17,745 nt of DNA. It comes from Planctomycetaceae bacterium UBA6894 (GTDB lineage Bacteria > Planctomycetota > Planctomycetia > Gemmatales > Gemmataceae). This document shows, piece by piece, positions 13,330-17,745 of the stretch (position 1 is its first letter; each line of letters opens with the position of its first letter). The position numbers were made by a program, and so were the translations under genes. The notes under the pieces are model-generated. The model saw only the letters and a program-made list of their open reading frames with translations. It was not told the DNA's origin and did no database searches. The DNA is taken from assembly GCA_002451275.1 (NCBI GenBank), contig DKBS01000159.1, positions 1-17,745 on the forward strand, written 5' to 3'.

Positions 13330-16208
13330 GAGACCGGCACGGGAGCGCCGATCACCGGCGCGCTGATGGGCATGGGAACACCGGTCGGCGTTGGGGCCGG
13401 AGCCGGAGTCGCAGATTCCGTTGGCGCGGGAACCGGCAAGGACTTGGGTCCGCTACCCGGATCGTTCGGGTCCAGCAGGGGTTCGATTTTCACATCGTCG
13501 AAGTAGGCGGTCCCCAATCCGGTAAGTGCCAGGGTCACATGAATTTTCCCGCTTTCCGGCACTTCCCGGAACAGCGTGACCTGACGCCAGCCAGGAGTCT
13601 GGTGCAGGCGGACTGCCATCGGCTCCCCGGCTGCTGAATCAAAGAAGAGGGCACCATCGCCCGTCGCGGCCAGCGGCTGGGGAATCTGCACCCAGGCGCT
13701 GATGCGCACAGGCATGCCGGGCGGCAACTGCATGGCGGGGGAGTGGATTGCCACCAGCGCCCGCTCCAGCGCCACAGGCGAGTTTTTGGCGTCCTTCGGC
13801 TGGATGCGCAGCATGAGGCACTGCTTGCCGCCGTGGGCGTTGTTGTCCACGCGACGGGCCCCAACCACCACCGGATCCAGCGTCGCATCCTCCTGAACAG
13901 TCCACCCGGGCAGGTTCAAATCCGGCGCGGCTTCGAAATCCCCGCCCGGCAGCACATTTTCCGCCAGGGGCATGGAGCGCATGCGGTCCATGAATTGCCA
14001 ATGCCGTGCCAAAGTGTTGAAACTTCCCGACCAGGGGGTAGCCAGCGGCGTGTCCAATTCACGCATGGCCTTCTCCCAGTGAGACCGCATGAGGATGCGC
14101 AAAGGCCGCATCACGCGCTGGGCCTCGGCGTAAGCGTCATTGTGCTCGCCGTTGCGCCTGTAGGCGGCGCTTTGTTCCAGGGATTTCTGGGCCCGCTCCA
14201 GCAAAGGCTCGGCATCCGCCTCGCCATGGCCTATCTGGTTCAGGTCAGCCACCACTGTCCGGGTTTTGGTGAGGCTTTCAGCAGCTTGGTCATAAGACCA
14301 TTGGGCGGCTGTGCGCGCCACCCTGCGCTGCTGTTCCTGGAATCGGACAACAGGACCGTTCGGCCCCAGATCGGAGGTGATCACAACCGCGGTGGCCATG
14401 TGAAAATCGCGCACCAGCACCTCCATGCCACCAGCCTTGCGCTGCCAAGGAAGCGACCGAACACCACCAGGGCTGATTTCCCATGCGCTGGTGCCGACCG
14501 GCACATGGGGCACCAGCACCTTGAGTGCTTGCGCGGCACCTTGTGCGGGAACAAATTGGGTATGGTCCCCGAACCAGACAGGCATGACCAAATAATGTTT
14601 GTCACAGCGAAGAACGGCTGCTTTCGCCTGCGGGTGGGAAGTGTCCACCCAGCGGGGCTCCTCACCCGTCACCAGCAGAGGCTCCAGCAGGCTGATTTCC
14701 AGATTGAGCAGGGCCAGGGCCAGAAGGCGGTCACGCCCGGAATGGCTGTCGGAAAGATATTTGTCGGACCAGTAACCGATGCCACGCATTCCCGAACCGA
14801 TGGCAATATAGGTCATTAGGCGAATCTGCTCGGGAGTGGGCCCCACCGGCTCCTGGAAAGGCTGGTTGGGATCCTGCCGGTAGGCGGTTTTGACATACCA
14901 ATCAGGCAGATGGGTCTGCACCCAGGTCCATGTGTAGGTGCCGGGTGAGGCATATTGGCGGCGGAGCATCAGCCAGTCGCGGTACTGGGTCAGATCCATG
15001 CCGGTGTAGAGTGGCCAACGGTGCATGCCCAGCATGACTTGCTCAATCGAACGGCTGTAGCGCCCAAAGCCGTCCCAGACATCGACGGCGACAGGACGAC
15101 CGGGATCCGTCGCGTGGAAGGAACGGGCCATGGAGGCCAGGCGACCGGATTCCTCGCTGGGCAGATTGTTGCCCAGGTTCCATGCCAGCACCGAATCCTT
15201 CTCCATGAACCGGGACATTTTGCGGCCCAGGCCACTGGCGCTGGTCAGGTTGGCTGGCGCGCCTGTCAGGTCCTCAGGCTGTGGTTCGACAGACGGGACG
15301 AGCATGAATCCCTGCTTGGCGGCATCCTCTACCACCGACTCATTCGCCTCGGCGTTGAGCCACAGGGTGTTGAAACCTGCATCGCGTAACGTTTTTACCG
15401 GGGTACCAGAATGGCGCATGGCGCGCATGAAAAACCGGTCCCCGGCCACCTGGAGCGAATTCCCGCGCAGTTGTACCTCGGCTGGCTTGGCGCTGCCGGC
15501 GGCGCGTTTTCCCGGGCTCGATGTCCCATCGGGCAGATGCACCTCGGCCTTGGGTGCGGTGGGCGCGGCCTCCATCAGGGGACTGACCTCGAGGTCATCG
15601 ATCCAGGTTTCTGTCACTCCCGGCCCGCCATAGAGGTTGAGGACCACGCGATCGATGTATGCATCCTGAAGGATCAGGTCGCGTTTCAGTTCGGCGCGTG
15701 CCAATTGGACCTGATCGCGGAGTTTTTTCACGGGTTGGCGCAGGGCCAACTGCTGCCACCTGCCCGCAAGCTGGTAGGTATCCCCCGGCACCATGACCGT
15801 GAGCGGCTGTTCAAGATTTTTGGGATCGCGTTCACGGGGCAAAACCACCCGTACTACAAGGGCCATGCCAGGCCTGTTGGCTCGGAACCACAAACTGCAG
15901 TTCAGGTCCTCGGCGACCAGCGCCTTGCCCGGATCGATATGGAAATGGACAAAGGTGCCCCGCTCGGCAGTGAAGGCGATGGATTCGGCTTTTTGACCAC
16001 TATGTGCGTGGTCTGTCGAGGTGCCCTGCGCCACATCCTTGGGCTGAGCATCGCTGGGCCCTTGGACCCAGAGGGGTTCCCGCCCCTCGAAGCCCTGCTG
16101 CAAGGCCACCTGTCCCCATGCTTGCGAGGGAAGGGCGAACCCCACCCAGCACACAGCCAGCAGGCTGAAAACCCTCAAAGCAGCAGAACATTTGGTTGGC
16201 CCAGCCAT
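13311..16208 (-). CDS. Large exported protein with glycosidase-like barrel between beta-sandwich domains
   Basis: A 965-residue protein. The ATG at 16208 is chosen because it begins a signal peptide (about residues 1-32, hydrophobic core ALRVFSLLAVCWVGFAL, end AWGQ); an upstream extension to 16418 overlaps the anti-sigma gene and is not protein-like. Residues about 35-210 look like a carbohydrate-binding-like beta sandwich (FEG, WFRANRPG, IDDLEVSP). Residues about 250-520 read as a TIM barrel related to clan-A glycoside hydrolases (DAGFNTLWLNAEANE, VLAWNLGNNLP, GMRGIGYWSDKY). A helical segment and a second sandwich (NVLPGGDFEA to YFDDVKIEP) follow, ending in a Pro/Ala-rich tail. Where active enzymes have NE after strand 4 there is GNN (346-348), so the acid/base may be absent. 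Probably periplasmic or surface-located; substrate unknown. Confidence 0.8.
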   Translation of the reverse strand: MAGPTKCSAALRVFSLLAVCWVGFALPSQAWGQVALQQGFEGREPLWVQGPSDAQPKDVAQGTSTDHAHSGQKAESIAFTAERGTFVHFHIDPGKALVAEDLNCSLWFRANRPGMALVVRVVLPRERDPKNLEQPLTVMVPGDTYQLAGRWQQLALRQPVKKLRDQVQLARAELKRDLILQDAYIDRVVLNLYGGPGVTETWIDDLEVSPLMEAAPTAPKAEVHLPDGTSSPGKRAAGSAKPAEVQLRGNSLQVAGDRFFMRAMRHSGTPVKTLRDAGFNTLWLNAEANESVVEDAAKQGFMLVPSVEPQPEDLTGAPANLTSASGLGRKMSRFMEKDSVLAWNLGNNLPSEESGRLASMARSFHATDPGRPVAVDVWDGFGRYSRSIEQVMLGMHRWPLYTGMDLTQYRDWLMLRRQYASPGTYTWTWVQTHLPDWYVKTAYRQDPNQPFQEPVGPTPEQIRLMTYIAIGSGMRGIGYWSDKYLSDSHSGRDRLLALALLNLEISLLEPLLVTGEEPRWVDTSHPQAKAAVLRCDKHYLVMPVWFGDHTQFVPAQGAAQALKVLVPHVPVGTSAWEISPGGVRSLPWQRKAGGMEVLVRDFHMATAVVITSDLGPNGPVVRFQEQQRRVARTAAQWSYDQAAESLTKTRTVVADLNQIGHGEADAEPLLERAQKSLEQSAAYRRNGEHNDAYAEAQRVMRPLRILMRSHWEKAMRELDTPLATPWSGSFNTLARHWQFMDRMRSMPLAENVLPGGDFEAAPDLNLPGWTVQEDATLDPVVVGARRVDNNAHGGKQCLMLRIQPKDAKNSPVALERALVAIHSPAMQLPPGMPVRISAWVQIPQPLAATGDGALFFDSAAGEPMAVRLHQTPGWRQVTLFREVPESGKIHVTLALTGLGTAYFDDVKIEPLLDPNDPGSGPKSLPVPAPTESATPAPAPTPTGVPMPISAPVIGAPVPVSQPNRP

Positions 16209-16228
16209 GGGCAGCACCCTCACCCCAG

Positions 16229-16247
16229 AACCGGCTAGCCGGTTTTT
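16229..16247. other. 16-bp palindrome upstream of the exported-protein gene
   Basis: AACCGGCTAGCCGGTT (16229-16244) is a perfect inverted repeat and lies 20-36 bp upstream of the start at 16208. On the plus strand it ends in TTTTT (16243-16247), but no plus-strand gene precedes it, so a terminator role is unlikely. An operator or an mRNA 5-prime hairpin is possible. Confidence 0.4.
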
Positions 16248-16356
16248 ACAGACCTTGGTGAGGGCGATAACATCCCGGGCGGAAAGACGGCAAGCGCAAC
16301 CGGTAGCTGGGCAAAAGCCGCAAGAATAGAAAACCTGGGCCCCCTGCCTAAAATAG

Positions 16357-17088
16357 TCAGTATTTGGGTGCCCGGCCCAGTTCCTGGGTGGAGAGCAGAT
16401 AGTAAAACCGCCCGTCATCGGAATCGGGCACCAATTCCATCAAACGATTGGCTGCGGCATTCTGCTCGACGCTGTACTGGGACAGGTCAAACTTTTTGGA
16501 ATCGAGCACCAGAAGGCGGACGAGGTTGCGCTGCCCGTTTTCCTCCGACTGGAAAAGGATCTGGGGCACCTTCTGGCCCTGCAATTCCGTCACGCCATGG
16601 CTGATGACCTGAAGATAGTTGAGGGACTCAGGCAACCGTGCAATCACCCCAAGCCGGGCGAAGGAATCAACCAGTTGCTCCATGCGCTCGTGGGAGGTGG
16701 GGCCATCGACTTGGCCGGAGGTCTCAAGCAACCGTGCCAAGGCATCGGCGTCCAAGGGAGCTGTGGGGGGTCTGAGCCACAGCCCAATACCCGCCAGGGC
16801 CAACAACGAGGCAGCCACCATGCCGGCGATCATGGGCATGCGCTTCCTGGACCGGACCGGTTGGGTAGGAAATTGGCCCACGATGCTGGACGCCAGATTG
16901 CGCGGCACCGGAACCGCGCGGATATCCCGGGCGATGCGGTTGTCCTCGCGGGACCGCTGGTTCCACCAAGCCTGGCATTCCGAGCAGGATTTGAGATGGA
17001 CCTCCACCGCATCGAGGTCACGCCAATCCGCTTCCCCCAACCGTGGTAGGTTCAATTCCAGAATGGTCTTGGCTGTTTCACATCGCAT
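16357..17088 (-). CDS. Membrane anti-sigma factor with zinc-binding anti-sigma domain
   Basis: A 243-residue protein. Its N-terminal cytosolic part carries the ZAS-type motif His31-x3-Cys35-x2-Cys38 (VEVHLKSCSEC), which binds zinc and sequesters the partner sigma factor in this family. One membrane helix follows at about 86-105 (MIAGMVAASLLALAGIGLWL) and a C-terminal domain of about 135 residues is expected outside the membrane, presumably sensing a signal. The ATG at 17088 has GAGGTG 4-9 nt upstream. It starts 8 bp after the sigma gene stop, the normal operon order. The exported-protein gene begins 148 bp downstream on the same strand. Confidence 0.9.
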   Translation of the reverse strand: MRCETAKTILELNLPRLGEADWRDLDAVEVHLKSCSECQAWWNQRSREDNRIARDIRAVPVPRNLASSIVGQFPTQPVRSRKRMPMIAGMVAASLLALAGIGLWLRPPTAPLDADALARLLETSGQVDGPTSHERMEQLVDSFARLGVIARLPESLNYLQVISHGVTELQGQKVPQILFQSEENGQRNLVRLLVLDSKKFDLSQYSVEQNAAANRLMELVPDSDDGRFYYLLSTQELGRAPKY

Positions 17089-17096
17089 ACGACACC

Positions 17097-17705
17097 TCAG
17101 TCTTTCGGCAAATCATCCAGGGAAGGCTCGGCCAACCGGACTCCCTCATGGCGCCCATCCTCGGGCCACGGGTAGCGCTGGCGGATCCAATCCTTGGCCC
17201 GGGCCAGCCGACTCATCACGGTTCCGATGGGCACTCCGATTTGATCGGCGATTTCGCGATAGCTGAACTCCTCGAAAAAAAACAGAATCAATGGAGTTCG
17301 ATACCCTTCCGGCATCTGGTTCAATAAACGCTGCAGGAGCTCCACATCCGGGCCATCCTCCTGAAGCCGGGTGGTTGCCGCGTCCTCGGGAAGATCTTCG
17401 GGAAGCTGGGCAAACTCAGCCTGCTGCCGCCTGCGTACCCGCATCAGGAAGCAATTGCGCAGGATGCTGAAAAGCCAACCTCGCACCGCTTCCGGAGCCC
17501 GCAGGGGACCGGTCGCCTTGGCGGCTGCCAAGAGGGTGTCATGCACCAGGTCCTCAGCGTCTTGATGGCTGCCCGAAAGACGGAAAGCAAAACGAAACAG
17601 GGGAGCATGATGCCGCTCCACCCACTCCAGCCATTGTTCCCGGGTCATGGATTTGCTGTCTGCCAACGCACGCCGCCTTTCCTGGCAACATGCAAAAGGA
17701 TGCAT
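17097..17705 (-). CDS. ECF-family RNA polymerase sigma factor
   Basis: A 202-residue group 4 (ECF) sigma factor. Region 2 spans about 30-95 with the core-binding and -10 recognition segment (SHQDAEDLVHDTLLAA, GWLFSILRN). Region 4 spans about 122-172 with the helix-turn-helix FSYREIADQIGVPIGTVMSRLARAK for -35 recognition. There is no region 3, as expected. The ATG at 17705 is favoured by AGGG 6 nt upstream; a start at 17648 (MTREQW) would match the usual ECF beginning better but has no ribosome site. It is co-transcribed with the anti-sigma gene. The upstream DNA (17706-17745) is AT-rich and cut by the window edge. Confidence 0.93.
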   Translation of the reverse strand: MHPFACCQERRRALADSKSMTREQWLEWVERHHAPLFRFAFRLSGSHQDAEDLVHDTLLAAAKATGPLRAPEAVRGWLFSILRNCFLMRVRRRQQAEFAQLPEDLPEDAATTRLQEDGPDVELLQRLLNQMPEGYRTPLILFFFEEFSYREIADQIGVPIGTVMSRLARAKDWIRQRYPWPEDGRHEGVRLAEPSLDDLPKD

Positions 17706-17745
17706 GGTTTCCCTATTTTATTCCCTTAACACTTGGAAAATTGGC

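Noticed and set aside
13743..14819. 358-residue plus-strand open frame opposite the exported protein
   Set aside because: It is His/Gln-rich antisense sequence of a GC-rich gene, without motifs or a start signal.
1..17745. CRISPR arrays, insertion sequences, transposases, integrases or attachment sites
   Set aside because: No repeat-spacer pattern, transposase-like protein or terminal inverted repeat was seen in the window.

Overview
The window is a GC-rich bacterial segment with TGA, TAA and Shine-Dalgarno usage of the ordinary bacterial code. The gene families suggest a planctomycete-like bacterium: a PuuD-type amidotransferase homologue, an ECF sigma/anti-sigma pair beside a large secreted sandwich/barrel protein, an FtsH/MoxR multi-gene cluster, and a small exported thioredoxin-like protein of a type I recall from planctomycetes. 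This placement is inference from family recall, not a search result.

Layout. 286-1008 (minus) is a class I glutamine-amidotransferase-like protein that has lost all three catalytic residues; a strong hairpin at 209-238 ends it. A divergent intergenic region (1009-1292) with a 12-bp tandem repeat leads into a plus-strand cluster of six genes (1293-10206): an unrecognised Trp-rich protein, a beta/coiled-coil protein, a soluble FtsH-like AAA+ metalloprotease, a 90-residue protein ending in Gly-Gly-Arg, a 1140-residue two-part protein, and a MoxR AAA+ ATPase. The gene set matches the idea of the FtsH-vWA-MoxR 'ternary' systems proposed by comparative genomics as NTP-dependent biological conflict systems, but no vWA protein with a MIDAS motif is visible here.

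The most striking locus is 10324-10881: an exported thioredoxin-like protein whose reading frame is interrupted by one in-frame TGA exactly where the second Cys of a CxxC motif is expected (Cys54-Leu-Val-TGA57). Immediately downstream is a 14-bp bulged hairpin (10512-10546), then a second hairpin with a GGUCU loop (10548-10566). The best reading is a CxxU selenoprotein. A strong Rho-independent terminator (10913-10948) follows.

The right half holds an unrecognised 144-residue protein (11033-11467), a REG-2-like HAD hydrolase (minus), dapA for lysine/diaminopimelate synthesis (12436-13329), a large exported protein with a glycosidase-like barrel (minus, 13311-16208), and an anti-sigma factor with its ECF sigma factor (minus, 16357-17705). 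The last three genes lie in one orientation, sigma factor first, so the surface protein may be part of the sigma regulon or operon.
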